Assembly: GCA_949316235.1 (NCBI GenBank)
Contig: OX438748.1
Coordinates: 27,894,836 to 27,958,835, forward strand
Origin: Oegoconia quadripuncta
Taxonomy: Eukaryota; Arthropoda; Insecta; Lepidoptera; Autostichidae
DNA length: 64,000 nt
Direction: 5' to 3'
A program made the translations under genes and the position numbers. Under the pieces are notes generated by a model. It was not told the origin of the DNA, searched no databases, and saw only the letters and a list, made by a program, of their open reading frames with translations. Shown here piece by piece: positions 32,371 to 42,110 of this stretch; within the stretch, counting starts at the first letter, position 1; the number at the start of each line of letters is the position of its first letter.

Positions 32371-32586
32371 TGGTAGTACCCTGTCAGGTTCTAGCTAAAG
32401 TAGTGTTAATATTTCACGCGAAAGTGTTAGGGCGGCTGATGACGCCTCCACTTCGTTAATGTTATGCAGATGCTTCAGAAAATTATGTGCAAAGTTATTA
32501 GAATTTGACTGGAATAGAGTTTACTTCTTTATGATCAACTATAACATGCATATGTCAGGGCAGGTCATTGAATTAGTCATTAACGA
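32371..32586. other. Unannotated DNA
   Basis: Nothing recognised. Confidence 0.4.
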
Positions 32587-32972
32587 CCTGTTTGGAGGAG
32601 TGGTTAGAAACTCTGACTGCTATTCCAAAGGGTAGCGGTTTCGAATACCCCTAGGAGCATCCAGGTATGATGAATATTATGGACACGGAGTTATGGATGT
32701 TTTCATCTAAAAATTAGAAAGTTTGGATGTTGGATGGAGAGAAACAGATGGACGGATTTGATTGAAATTTGGCATATAGGTATACAGACCCTGGATTAAC
32801 ATAGGATATTATTTATCTCGATAAAGTGAGCAGTTCCCGCGGGATAAACAAATTAAACTTATTCGCGATAAAGTTAGCGCACGCTGGTCGAAGCTAGTTT
32901 ATAATAATCATGCATTTGTGTAATATATCAACCATCTGGTATCCATAATACAAGTCTAGTTGGTCAGTGGAA
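32587..32972 (+). mobile_element. SINE family B split by a family F insertion
   Basis: The SINE head and middle (CTGTTTGGAGGAGTGGTTAG to GTTATGGATGTTTTCATC) run to about 32716. Its 3' half (ATATCAACCATCTGGTATCC, ATACAAGTCTAGTTGGTCAG) resumes at about 32925. The insert at 32717-32920 is a family F body (GATGGACGGATTTGATTGAA ... GCGCACGCTGGTCGAAGCTA). Confidence 0.65.
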
Positions 32973-33047
32973 TTACCATTTATCTTATGTTGAATTAAAA
33001 TGATTTGTCTAATGCCTAGACGGATTGTAATAATAATAATAAATAAT

Positions 33048-33269
33048 AAATATTTCGGACACTTACACCAATCATCTAGTCCCTAAATTAACAAAGCTTG
33101 TACTGTGGATACTAGATAACGGATAAACATACACAAATATTTATATAAACATCCATGACTCAGGAATAAATGTTCATATTCATCACACAAACATTTACGC
33201 GTCGCGGGATTCGAATTCGCAACCTTGGTTTCGCCGACAGGGTCACTATCCACTACACCAATCGGTCCT
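33048..33269 (-). mobile_element. SINE family B2, near full length
   Basis: Complements of CCGATTGGTGTAGTGGATAG, GGTTGCGAATTCGAATCCCG and GATGATTGGTGTAAGTGTCC. AATAATAAT run at the 3' end. Confidence 0.8.
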
Positions 33270-33584
33270 CAGTAATATATGGCTGACATTCTAGCTGTTA
33301 CAGAAAACTGTACTGCTCAGATCGGATTAGTTTGTGTTGAATACTAAATTGGCTTATTGAACAATATGTGTAACATTATAGGTAACGTCGTAATCAATGA
33401 ATTAACGTTATAGACGCTCATTTTATTTGATACCTCATTTGTTATGAAAATAAGTGAACACTGGCGCTACTACCTATTGCCGGAACTAAGTAGTCACGTG
33501 GACAGAAATGTTGTGCGGTATGCGCATTGCGAGGGGCTGTACAGACACGAAACTTTTAGCATCGGTGAATCAGTTGCTTTTATT
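33270..33584. other. Unannotated DNA
   Basis: Nothing recognised before the RTE frame. Confidence 0.35.
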
Positions 33585-33867
33585 ATTAAGTATTAGCAAA
33601 AGGGATCGAATCAGGAATGAACAAATCCGAAGGCGAACGACTGTTACTGACATAGCCCAGCGAAATAGTAATTTGAAGTGGCAGTGGGCAGGGCACATAG
33701 CTCGAAGAGCTGAAACCCGTTTGGGCATTAAAATTCTCGAGTGAAGATCACGCACCGGCAAGCGCAGTGTAGGACATTCACCCACAAGGTGGTTTGAGGA
33801 CCAGATAATGGTCGCGGGAAGTCACTGGATGGAGGCCGCTTCCAACCGGTCACCCTGGAATTCAGGC
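33585..33867 (+). pseudogene. RTE-type LINE ORF2 C-terminal fragment
   Basis: The frame reads SISKRDRIRNEQIRRRTTVT, DIAQRNSNLKWQWAGHIARR and GIKILE, then a TGA where W is expected. The downstream frame continues with RPRTG/PPTRW-type remains (GGTTTGAGGACCAGATAATG). This is the best-kept RTE piece here. It has no start codon of its own family and is a 5'-truncated relic. It continues past a SINE at 34137-34195. Confidence 0.75.
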
Positions 33868-34136
33868 ATAAATAAATAAATACTAAATAAATATATATCT
33901 TTGCACATACACACAGCGCCATCTAGTTCCACACTAAGCACCTAGGCTTGTATTATAGATACCCGATGGTTGATAAACTACATAAATACTTTTTTTTGTA
34001 AATAAATACACATATAAATGAAAAACATCCATAACTCGGGACCACATTCATCATACAAACATATGCCTCTAGCGGGATTCGAACCCGCGACCTTTTGGTA
34101 TAGCAGCAGAATTTCTAACCACTACACCAAACAGGC
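33868..34136 (-). mobile_element. SINE family B inserted in the RTE fragment
   Basis: A full body with the tRNA-like head at the right end (missing its outermost bases). CAGGCATA occurs at both ends (about 33863-33870 and 34132-34139), consistent with an 8-bp target duplication, and the RTE sequence resumes after it (GGCCTGAACATAGGTTCAGC). Confidence 0.85.
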
Positions 34137-34195
34137 ATAGGCCTGAACATAGGTTCAGCAGTGGATATCCTGTAGCTGAGATGATTAGCAATAAA

Positions 34196-34888
34196 GTTGT
34201 CTTCTTGGAGAGAATGCAAAACAACATTACGATACAACCTAAACATCGTAACTCTACTGCTGCAGTTTCCCCTACTATTAATTAACTATATTTGCATATA
34301 TAATTTATTTACATTTACTAATTAATAGCGAAACGGCTGCCTTGAGAAATCTTATCCTAATTCAAGTCTGAAACTTCACTTTTCGCCGCGTCTTGACTCT
34401 TGAAGTGTCAACGTAGAGTAAACACAGTTAATTATGAATGCCAGGTAATATTTGAGAAATAGGAGGCGAGTTGTAGCGTTTTAATTTATTGGACTATGGA
34501 AATTAGAATGTAATACGATCCACTTGTCACGCGAAACTATTGTTTCCAATTGTGAAATCCAGACTTGCAACTGGAAACTACAGTTGCCAAAATGCCGGGC
34601 TACCTATGTTCTGCTCTCATTCAAATTAGAGCTCATTTATCTGTGGTTTTAGTGTGGGATTATTGAAATTAGATACTGGGCAACACAATTTCAGTCAATT
34701 CCACCAACCTAACAGCGAAAATATAATTTCGTCCGATGGTTTGACCCTCGCCATTAATAGTTTGTTATTATTTTGACGTGTCCTTGTACAAATGTTTATA
34801 GTCGAGTGTATTTTCACACGTCAAATGAACCATAGAACTCGCGTCGTATTTTTTTTGTAACCTGATACTGGACTGCATTTTACAACAA
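34196..34888. other. Unannotated DNA
   Basis: No supported feature. Confidence 0.4.
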
Positions 34889-35031
34889 ATAATAATGAAA
34901 TTAAAAAAAATATAAGCTCTGACTGCTTAATTGGGGCAACCTGTATTCCAGGAGTCAGTACCTTTCCTGGATTACAGGTTGCCCCAATTAAGAAGTCAGA
35001 GCTTTAATTTTTTTTTAAATTTCATTATTAT
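34889..35031. repeat. Near-perfect inverted repeat, about 65-bp arms
   Basis: Arm 1 (34889-34953) has AGCTCTGACTGCTTAATTGG and GGCAACCTGTATTCCAGGA. Arm 2 (34965-35031) is its complement with a few substitutions and length changes in the A/T run. The spacer is 11 nt. It may be a small MITE or a fold-back duplication. No clear terminal duplication is seen. Confidence 0.85.
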
Positions 35032-35090
35032 ATCTGCCTACCCCAACGGAAAACAGGCGTGAGCATGTGTATGTATGTATGTATTATTAG
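35032..35090 (-). repeat. Repeat family G tail with (GTAT)n
   Basis: ATCTGCCTACCCCAACGGAA, AACAGGCGTGAGCATGTG and a GTATGTATGTATG run. Confidence 0.55.
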
Positions 35091-35551
35091 ATCTCTATTA
35101 CATATTTCTGTTTTGTCACTGGTTGAATTTTACAGGATTTTCTGGTCATGAAAAAACATGGAGCTATGAAAAAATTATGGAAATTGCTTTTTCAATTATA
35201 ATGATATATTGAATTATTTTTATTTTTTTTGGCAATGATTGAATCTGTTATATGTACCGCGAGGGCAAAAAATGTACAAGTGTGATAATGCATTTTATTG
35301 AATTGTATAATGTATTTTTATTTGTGAGGACCTGTAATTGGCTTTTCTATAATAATACAATTAGTGTTATTGCAGCTGTTGGTTTTCAGAGTAAATAAAA
35401 ATAAAATAAAAATTATAATATAATTAAGTAGGTACAATTTTTAAATTATATTTATCTTCAAGTGTTTTCTTAAATTTTTGTGCAATAATTGATTGACATT
35501 AAAAGAACAACTGTTAAATTTGTTAGGCCTCTTCTCAAACGAACACTAAAT
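35091..35551. other. Unannotated AT-rich DNA
   Basis: Nothing recognised. Confidence 0.4.
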
Positions 35552-35785
35552 TCATGGTAGCTTCAAATAAATATTAAAGAAATATTGATTGAGTAGCTCC
35601 TTCCCATAACTTAGTCCTCGTGGATAAACAAAGTAGTCTTTCAAAACCACATGAAAATTAATAACTTCTGATGCAGAAACCTTTAAAGAAAACTGTTTAA
35701 CTGGTTTTGTACTGAATGCATTCTTAATTAGTATATAACTTAGAATTAAATCATTGTATGCTATTCCTTTAATGACTAAATTATT
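35552..35785 (-). other. 77-codon stretch open without ATG, unknown
   Basis: Minus-strand frame between stops contains AFSTKPVKQFSLKVSASEVI and FHVVLKDYFVYPRGLSYGKE. It is longer than expected by chance in DNA this AT-rich, and its composition is protein-like. It has no recognised family. It adjoins repeat H, so a retrotransposon origin is possible. Confidence 0.2.
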
Positions 35786-36010
35786 TTAAGCTACTGCTTG
35801 TTCAAAATGCAATTTTCCCCTGAATAGAACAAGCAAGAAACTCGAAGAGTTGCTCTTTTAAAATCAGGCTTTGATTTTACATAAAGGTTTTTATATTACA
35901 AAAAGGTTTTTATATTTCATTATTAATTGAGAAATAGCCTGGCATGCGAACGATCTGATTATGTCCAGGGATGATTATCATTTAAATAGTGTGATATTTC
36001 ATAATAAGCT
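35786..36010 (-). repeat. Interspersed repeat family H, copy 1
   Basis: AAGCTACTGCTTG, AGAACAAGCAAGAAAC, GAGAAATAGCCTGG, ATGCGAACGA and GGTTATGTCC-type words occur in the same order at 51806-52015. Class unknown; orientation is arbitrary. Confidence 0.5.
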
Positions 36011-36568
36011 TTGTTAATAGTTTCTGTTTTATAGTATCTTTAAATTTATTGAGAGGACGATTTTGTATATCAACTGTAACCTTATTGGAAAAGCATATAC
36101 ATAACACTTTGAATGAATTACTGATTTTGCGGAGGCGACTTATATGACCTGCAAGTTTATCTTTATTTTATTTTATTGGCATCATGTTTAACACTATTTT
36201 TCCTAAATGATGCTATATTTTTTTTGATACTTCTAAGCTTCCAATAAGGTGATGATCATGCTTCCGACCGATTTCCCTTATATTTCACTTACATACCCTA
36301 CTTATGTTAATAAAAGATACTGAATGTTGAAAAACTTCTTTGTTTACTTTGATTACAGTAAAATTTTTTTTGTTTCAAAATGTTGCCCAAATCCCTGTGA
36401 AAATTCTTATCAATGATTCGTGATTAACGCTCATTCTTTACACGTACCTGACCCCTCAATAGCACCCTCTCGGAGTTGACTTACATTGAATATCACCGCT
36501 ACTACTTATGCTCCAAGTTAAGCTTATGCTGAGATACATAATGTATAAGTAAATAAGCTCAATACTTC
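36011..36568. other. Unannotated DNA left of the LTR element
   Basis: No gene. The last five bases (36564-36568, ACTTC) are the target-site duplication. Confidence 0.5.
36564..36568. repeat. Target-site duplication ACTTC (left)
   Basis: ACTTC directly precedes the element and recurs at 41581-41585. Confidence 0.9.
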
Positions 36569-36766
36569 TGTGATATACTGGGGCTAATGCCTGAGTATAT
36601 CTAGACGAGGGCCTGCTCGCAGACACCGTACTCTTCAATAATACACCTTATGATTGTACATAAATTTAATTAGAGAGTGACACACAAAAACATCCATACT
36701 TCTTGATTTTTTGAGTTAAGACCCAAAGCCCAGTGTTGCCCTCACACAAACCCTTCATACACCACA
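36569..36766 (-). repeat. 3' LTR of the gypsy element
   Basis: 198 bp; in element orientation it begins TGTGGTGTATG and ends GTATATCACA. I find no difference from the other LTR at 41383-41580. It holds the last 33 sense codons plus the stop codon of the polyprotein, and an ATTAAA-type poly(A) signal on the coding strand. Confidence 0.95.
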
Positions 36767-39700
36767 TCCTTCCCCTACAGATTAAGTCTTTTAGGTGGAC
36801 GTACGATTCGAGAAGATCTACGTAAAGGCCCGCTATAGCTGTAGTAACGTTAGGAAAACTTCTGAAAGGTGAGGCTACCACAGGTTCGGTTACTGATGGA
36901 GACGGCCCTCTGAGACAACCAGACTCCGCCACGGGTGAAGCGACGGCCGATGTCACAAATGGCGATGCTCCAGCAGCCTCCGATACATCAGTAGAATTTT
37001 GTCCATTGGAAAAGTCCTGAGTCAACAACCTACTATGAACATCATTTCCTATGTGTACGTTAGGAGGTAAGTATGATAACACAGACTCCCTTCCCTCTGT
37101 CGTTAAGTAATTGGGCTCATTTACATTTTTAGTTATTACTCGAGAATGTTGTGGTAATGGAGCAAAGCACAATTGGTTCAAATGAGCCTTCTTGAGAACA
37201 CCATTTACTGAAACAAGGTATAGTGTTGGACTCAACACTTTGACAATAGTACCCTTTGTGGGATACATAGGACCAATTCGAACAAGTACAAGATCATTCT
37301 CTACAAAATGAGGATAACCTGTTATTCGTTTAGTGGATGCAGGGTTATGTAAGGGATTCAACATAGTTAACTTAGTTCTAGGTTTATAACTAAACAATAG
37401 CGAATTTGGTGATTTCGCATTAACAACGGTTTCTGTGTTACGGTAATTAAGTAAAAACTTAAGCAAGGTAAGCTGAAAATCATAAAAGCAATTAGTTTTA
37501 GATTCCAACATTAACCTTTTTAGACCTTTCTTCACAATTTGTACATTCCTCTCAGCTAACCCGTTACTTTCAGGATGATACGGTGCTGATTTAGTAACCT
37601 TAATATTTAAATTTGAACAGAAATTAACAAAAGCATTTGAATCAAATGGTGGACCATTATCACTTACAATCTCACATGGTAGGCCCATAACAGAAAATAT
37701 TGAACTTAATTCATATATCACATTTGCTGCGTTACATGACTTCATAAACTTGACATCTACCCATTTCGTGTATGAATCACAATATATAAGGAAGCTTTGC
37801 TTCTCAAATTCGAAAAAGTCTATGTGTACTCTTTCAAATGGGATATTCGTTTTTGGCCAAGGTAATTTAACATTGCTAGGTTTAAAATTTACAATAGCAC
37901 ATGGCTCACACAATTGGCACTTAAGTTCTATGTCAGATGACATGGACGGCCACCAAAATAATGTTCGAGCAAGTAACTTTGTCCTGACAACACCAGGGTG
38001 CCCTTCATGTAATAAATTCAAAACATTTCCCTGACATTTTTGTGGAACAATCAACCTGGAACCAAATAACAAACAATTTTGACTAATAGATATATAATTA
38101 CGCAAGCGGAAATAAGGTAATAGACCTTGATCCGACATATGATTAGGCCAGCCTTTGACAGTTAACTCATACACCTTTGACAATACACAATCATCCGATG
38201 TTTCTCTAGCAATATCCTTATAATCTATAGGCAATGACTCCATGTTATCATTATAATTCACATCCACCACTATTTTGTTTATTGGTAAACGTGATAAGGC
38301 ATCAGCATGACATAATAATTCACTTTTTCTGTGTTCAATTGAGTAATTATAATTTTCCAGAATAAGCGCCCAATGTTGAAGACGTTGAGCTGCTAATGTA
38401 GGAATATTTTTTGTTTGATGTAAAATATGCCTTATTGGTGCATTATCCGTAACAAGGGTGAAGTTCCTACCCCATAAGTATTTATGGAATTTAGTGACAG
38501 CATAAACTATAGCTAAAGCCTCTCTATCAAGTTGAGAATAACCCTGTTGAACCTTTGTTAATGAACAAGATGCAAATGCAATTGGCTTCTCTATAGGTTT
38601 ACTACCATCTTTTTTATTAATAACGTGACACAAAACTGCACCCAACCCCACTGGGCTAGCATCACTGCATAACACAATGGGGAGAGATGGATCATAATGA
38701 ACCAGCACATCACTATTAACTAACTTCTGTTTTGATAATTCAAATACTTCTTGATGCATTTTTGTCCATGACCATTTACATTTATTTTCCGTTAGTAGAC
38801 GTAAAGGTTTAACAAGTGTACTCAAATTACTAATATAACTATGGTAAAAATTAAGTAACCCCAAATATGACCTCAGTTCCTTAACATTACCAGGGGTCTT
38901 AGCATTAATTATAGCCTCTATAAGAGAAGGGCTCGGTTTCCTCCCCTCTGCAGAAATCACATGTCCTAAATATTCTACGGACGATGAAAACCATACACAC
39001 TTTTCCATATTGACACGAATATTATGGAAGTTCAACTTTTCTAACACTTTAGTAACAGTCGAGTGACAATCCTCAAGGCTGTTCCCTTTAATGAGTATGT
39101 CATCTATATAGCAACAAGTATTTTTAATACCTGACAAAATTTGGTCCATCACTTTTTGAAATATAGCTGGTGCTGAAGCTATACCATAAATTAATCTATT
39201 ATATCTATATAAGCCTTTGTGAGTGTTCACTGTTAATAATGCCCGACTGTCCTGACTTGCTGCTAATTGTGTATAAGCGTCTGACAAATCTAAAACAACA
39301 AATGTACTACCATTTGACATAGTAGCAAACACATCCTCTGCCCTTGGAAGAGGATAGCAATCAACTTTCAAATTTGGATTTACAGTTCTCTTAAAATCCA
39401 CACATAACCTATATGTACCATTACTTTTCTTCACTGGTACAAGAGGTGAAGCCCAATCTGAGTGACTGACTTTATATATTTTTCCTTCTTTTTCCATTTT
39501 ATCTATTATAGATGATATACAATCAACAATATTATATGGCAATGGGTACGGTTTTTGGAAAACGGGTGTACAATTCTCTTTTAGACATAACTTTGCTTCA
39601 AATCCTGTTATACAAGTATCAGATTTCTTTGTGAATACATTTGGATAACGACTCTTTAGATTCTCAATGGTACTTGCAATATATTCCTTACTGACTGACT

Positions 39701-41327
39701 TATCATACTGACTTTTAACTTTCCCAATACATGAGTCTGACATACAATTCTCTTCAATTAGTTTACAATTACTATGACTTTGACTAAACTTGTCTGACTG
39801 ATTATTTGACTTTTTATATGACTCATTGACTGATTTAAAAATAGAGTTGTTTAGAAAACTAGATCTCCATGCAGGGTACAAGACATCCAACCAATCACGT
39901 CCCATTAATGAAGTAAAGGACAAATTTCTATTTCCACACACAATAAGCACTAACTTTATTGACTTACACTGATACTGGCCTAGCGATACATTTACTCTGA
40001 TTTGTCCGGCTGTTGTAATTGACCCTGAAATAGAATTTAATTTCACATTTGTTGGTTCCAATATGCGACTTTTAAAATTGTGAACATAACAAGGGTAAGA
40101 AATTAATGAAATAGCTGCACCAGTATCTATTTCCATATTTAAATTTTTTCCATTAATACTGACATTAATTAATTGTGATTTTGAGTTTTGACATATATTA
40201 TGTACTTCCAAGATATCAACATTCATACAAAATTTACACATCTTATCACATGGAATGTCACAGGACACACAGGTACAGCTAGCATTATTATTTGCATATT
40301 TAATATTACATGAAACATTAAAATTATTACTTGTCGTTACCTGTGACTGATCACATAACTGATTCATAATGTGATTAAATTGTGTAGCCTGCTGGTTCGA
40401 CGCATCAGAGACAACAGGCATAGTACCTTCATCGTCACTTTGAAATGGTGAACCATTTTCTATTTCGTTTATTTGTTTCAGTCTCCTACATTTCCTTGAG
40501 GTATGACCAACACGTTGACAGACATAGCATTTCCAAAATTTGGCTGGACATATTGATGGTAGGTGAAGTCTACCGCACCGATAACATTCTGGTTGGATCC
40601 CTGTATAACCTGGTCTCGACTGGTTTGGTGATGTATTCAAAACTGACTGATTTCCATGTTTAAACTGTCCATATTTTTGACTTTGATAATTTTTCTTGTA
40701 AGGATAATTGTTGTGGTTATTATGTTGATTTTGTTGGCTGACATTGTACCGTGGAGGTTTATTAACAACCATGTTAACCATCGAATCTGACATTTGCCTT
40801 ATTTGTGATTGAATTACTTCTTCTTGAACCACAAGGTCCTTGACCTGTTGAACTGTCGGGTTAACTAATGACAATAATTTCCTTTTAATTCCCTCATTCT
40901 TTATGCCAACAATAGCCTGAAAAATGATCGCTTCATTTTCGTAAGTACCGAAATTACACTTTTGTGCCAATATTTGCAAAAAATTTATGTAATCTGTACC
41001 GGATTCGCCATCTTGTTGAAGTCTTGTGTGAAAAATGTATTTATTCATGGACTGTAAACCTGGTGGATTATACTTCTCTTTTAGTAAAATGATGAGTTGA
41101 TCTAACGTTTTTGCACTAGGCTTTAATGGAAGACACGCGCTGTGCAGCACAGCATAATGGCGACTGCCAATATGAGTTAAAAATAAGGCTTTCTTTTTAG
41201 CCTGATCTGTTGCCGTGTCAGATGTAACATTGTTTAGTGTACAATACTCTTCAAACAACTCGACCCATGACGTAAAACTCTGTATTTTCTCTTCAAAAGG
41301 AGGCAAGGCACCAATATAACCCGCCAT
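36666..41327 (-). CDS. Gag-Pol polyprotein of a Ty3/gypsy retrotransposon
   Basis: One uninterrupted frame of 1,553 residues encodes capsid, protease, reverse transcriptase, RNase H and integrase. Visible parts: Gag about 1-300 with two zinc knuckles, CX2CX3HX4C at 248-260 and CX2CX4HX4C at 267-280; aspartic protease DTGA at 401-404; reverse transcriptase about 590-790 with VLDLSDAYTQ near 690 and catalytic YIDD at 740-743; RNase H with D889, E936, D961 and D1009; integrase with a zinc region H1107, H1110, C1137, C1140 and catalytic D1170, D1223, E1259 (35 residues between the last two). All key residues are present, so the enzymes look functional. Gag and Pol are fused without a frameshift. 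Residues after about 1410 form a serine/proline-rich tail that runs into the 3' LTR. The start is the first ATG after the primer site. Confidence 0.95.
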   Translation of the reverse strand: MAGYIGALPPFEEKIQSFTSWVELFEEYCTLNNVTSDTATDQAKKKALFLTHIGSRHYAVLHSACLPLKPSAKTLDQLIILLKEKYNPPGLQSMNKYIFHTRLQQDGESGTDYINFLQILAQKCNFGTYENEAIIFQAIVGIKNEGIKRKLLSLVNPTVQQVKDLVVQEEVIQSQIRQMSDSMVNMVVNKPPRYNVSQQNQHNNHNNYPYKKNYQSQKYGQFKHGNQSVLNTSPNQSRPGYTGIQPECYRCGRLHLPSICPAKFWKCYVCQRVGHTSRKCRRLKQINEIENGSPFQSDDEGTMPVVSDASNQQATQFNHIMNQLCDQSQVTTSNNFNVSCNIKYANNNASCTCVSCDIPCDKMCKFCMNVDILEVHNICQNSKSQLINVSINGKNLNMEIDTGAAISLISYPCYVHNFKSRILEPTNVKLNSISGSITTAGQIRVNVSLGQYQCKSIKLVLIVCGNRNLSFTSLMGRDWLDVLYPAWRSSFLNNSIFKSVNESYKKSNNQSDKFSQSHSNCKLIEENCMSDSCIGKVKSQYDKSVSKEYIASTIENLKSRYPNVFTKKSDTCITGFEAKLCLKENCTPVFQKPYPLPYNIVDCISSIIDKMEKEGKIYKVSHSDWASPLVPVKKSNGTYRLCVDFKRTVNPNLKVDCYPLPRAEDVFATMSNGSTFVVLDLSDAYTQLAASQDSRALLTVNTHKGLYRYNRLIYGIASAPAIFQKVMDQILSGIKNTCCYIDDILIKGNSLEDCHSTVTKVLEKLNFHNIRVNMEKCVWFSSSVEYLGHVISAEGRKPSPSLIEAIINAKTPGNVKELRSYLGLLNFYHSYISNLSTLVKPLRLLTENKCKWSWTKMHQEVFELSKQKLVNSDVLVHYDPSLPIVLCSDASPVGLGAVLCHVINKKDGSKPIEKPIAFASCSLTKVQQGYSQLDREALAIVYAVTKFHKYLWGRNFTLVTDNAPIRHILHQTKNIPTLAAQRLQHWALILENYNYSIEHRKSELLCHADALSRLPINKIVVDVNYNDNMESLPIDYKDIARETSDDCVLSKVYELTVKGWPNHMSDQGLLPYFRLRNYISISQNCLLFGSRLIVPQKCQGNVLNLLHEGHPGVVRTKLLARTLFWWPSMSSDIELKCQLCEPCAIVNFKPSNVKLPWPKTNIPFERVHIDFFEFEKQSFLIYCDSYTKWVDVKFMKSCNAANVIYELSSIFSVMGLPCEIVSDNGPPFDSNAFVNFCSNLNIKVTKSAPYHPESNGLAERNVQIVKKGLKRLMLESKTNCFYDFQLTLLKFLLNYRNTETVVNAKSPNSLLFSYKPRTKLTMLNPLHNPASTKRITGYPHFVENDLVLVRIGPMYPTKGTIVKVLSPTLYLVSVNGVLKKAHLNQLCFAPLPQHSRVITKNVNEPNYLTTEGRESVLSYLPPNVHIGNDVHSRLLTQDFSNGQNSTDVSEAAGASPFVTSAVASPVAESGCLRGPSPSVTEPVVASPFRSFPNVTTAIAGLYVDLLESYVHLKDLICRGRMWCMKGLCEGNTGLWVLTQKIKKYGCFCVSLSN
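36767..36776 (-). other. Polypurine tract (plus-strand primer)
   Basis: On the minus strand AGGGGAAGGA directly abuts the TG of the 3' LTR, where Ty3/gypsy elements prime second-strand DNA synthesis. Confidence 0.8.
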
Positions 41328-41364
41328 TATGACAAGAAAATATCTCGTATTTCACACTTTCTTT

Positions 41365-41382
41365 TTATCCGTTCGTCGCCAA
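41365..41382 (-). other. Primer-binding region
   Basis: Directly inside the 5' LTR the minus strand reads TTGGCGACGAACGGATAA. A TGG start is expected for a site pairing with the CCA end of a tRNA. I cannot tell which tRNA. Confidence 0.65.
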
Positions 41383-41580
41383 TGTGATATACTGGGGCTA
41401 ATGCCTGAGTATATCTAGACGAGGGCCTGCTCGCAGACACCGTACTCTTCAATAATACACCTTATGATTGTACATAAATTTAATTAGAGAGTGACACACA
41501 AAAACATCCATACTTCTTGATTTTTTGAGTTAAGACCCAAAGCCCAGTGTTGCCCTCACACAAACCCTTCATACACCACA
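41383..41580 (-). repeat. 5' LTR of the gypsy element
   Basis: 198 bp, matching 36569-36766 base for base by eye. It should carry the element's promoter; I see no canonical TATA box but several AT-rich stretches. Confidence 0.95.
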
Positions 41581-41585
41581 ACTTC
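41581..41585. repeat. Target-site duplication ACTTC (right)
   Basis: Matches 36564-36568. The empty site would have read CAATACTTCCAATAAAG. Confidence 0.9.
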
Positions 41586-41740
41586 CAATAAAGATTAAAA
41601 CAGATCACACTGAAAATCCCTAAGTAACTCTGGTTGATCATGGATCTCTACACTCTGGTTATGCACATCTTATTCCAAATTACTGGAACACAACGTCGTG
41701 TTTACAATAGGGTTAGAAAAATGGTGCATTGCACCAGGCA

Positions 41741-41948
41741 CCTGGCTAGCTACCACCATCTTATCTAAATCTGCCGCCAAACAGCAATGTTTACAGCATT
41801 GTTGTGTTCCGGTTGTCAGAGATAAGATAGCCAGTCCTCCAAATGTGTTTCGGTTTCCGGGTCAGTACGCTTCCACCTTCGACATCATCTTAACTTAACA
41901 TCAGGTGAGACTGAGGTCAAGTACGAACCCGTCGTGCATAAAAAAAAA
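41741..41948 (+). mobile_element. SINE family A, 5' truncated
   Basis: Starts at CCTGGCTAGCTACCACCATC and runs to the GTGCATAAAAAAAA tail. The tRNA-like head is lost. Confidence 0.8.
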
Positions 41949-42057
41949 GTTAACGGAAAAATTGCGAGAAGTTAATGTTCATGCATTCCATGTCTAGTGA
42001 ATGACATGCATGGAACATTTGAACGCACACTGGTTCTGTATTCAGAAACAATCACTG
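41949..42057. other. Short unannotated stretch with an ATGCATGGAA pair
   Basis: CATTCCATGTC and GACATGCATGGAA near 41985-42014 form a loose inverted pair (ATGCATTCCATG / CATGCATGGAAC). Confidence 0.35.
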
Positions 42058-42110
42058 GGCGTTGTTGTCACAAAAACCATTGGTTTAATGGTTTTTGTGA
42101 CAACAACGCC
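42058..42110. repeat. Hairpin with 24-bp perfect arms
   Basis: GGCGTTGTTGTCACAAAAAC... (42058-42081) and its exact complement (42087-42110) flank a five-base loop, GGTTT. Confidence 0.9.

Larger units (their letters stand above)
36569..41580 (-). mobile_element. Complete Ty3/gypsy LTR retrotransposon, probably Mag clade
   Basis: A 5,012-bp element on the minus strand. Order in element direction: 5' LTR (41383-41580), primer-binding region with TTGGCGACGA just inside it, Gag-Pol frame (41327-36666), purine tract AGGGGAAGGA (36767-36776) and 3' LTR. ACTTC is duplicated on both sides. Matched LTRs, an intact frame and intact target duplication show a young, possibly active copy. The single Gag-Pol frame, the two-knuckle zinc region and the YIDD-type reverse transcriptase suggest the Mag clade; a tree would be needed to confirm. 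There is no envelope frame, so it is a retrotransposon, not a retrovirus-like element. Confidence 0.95.

Noticed and set aside
37750..38034. Plus-strand frames inside the gypsy element (also 40445-40663)
   Set aside because: Antisense shadows of the Gag-Pol frame.
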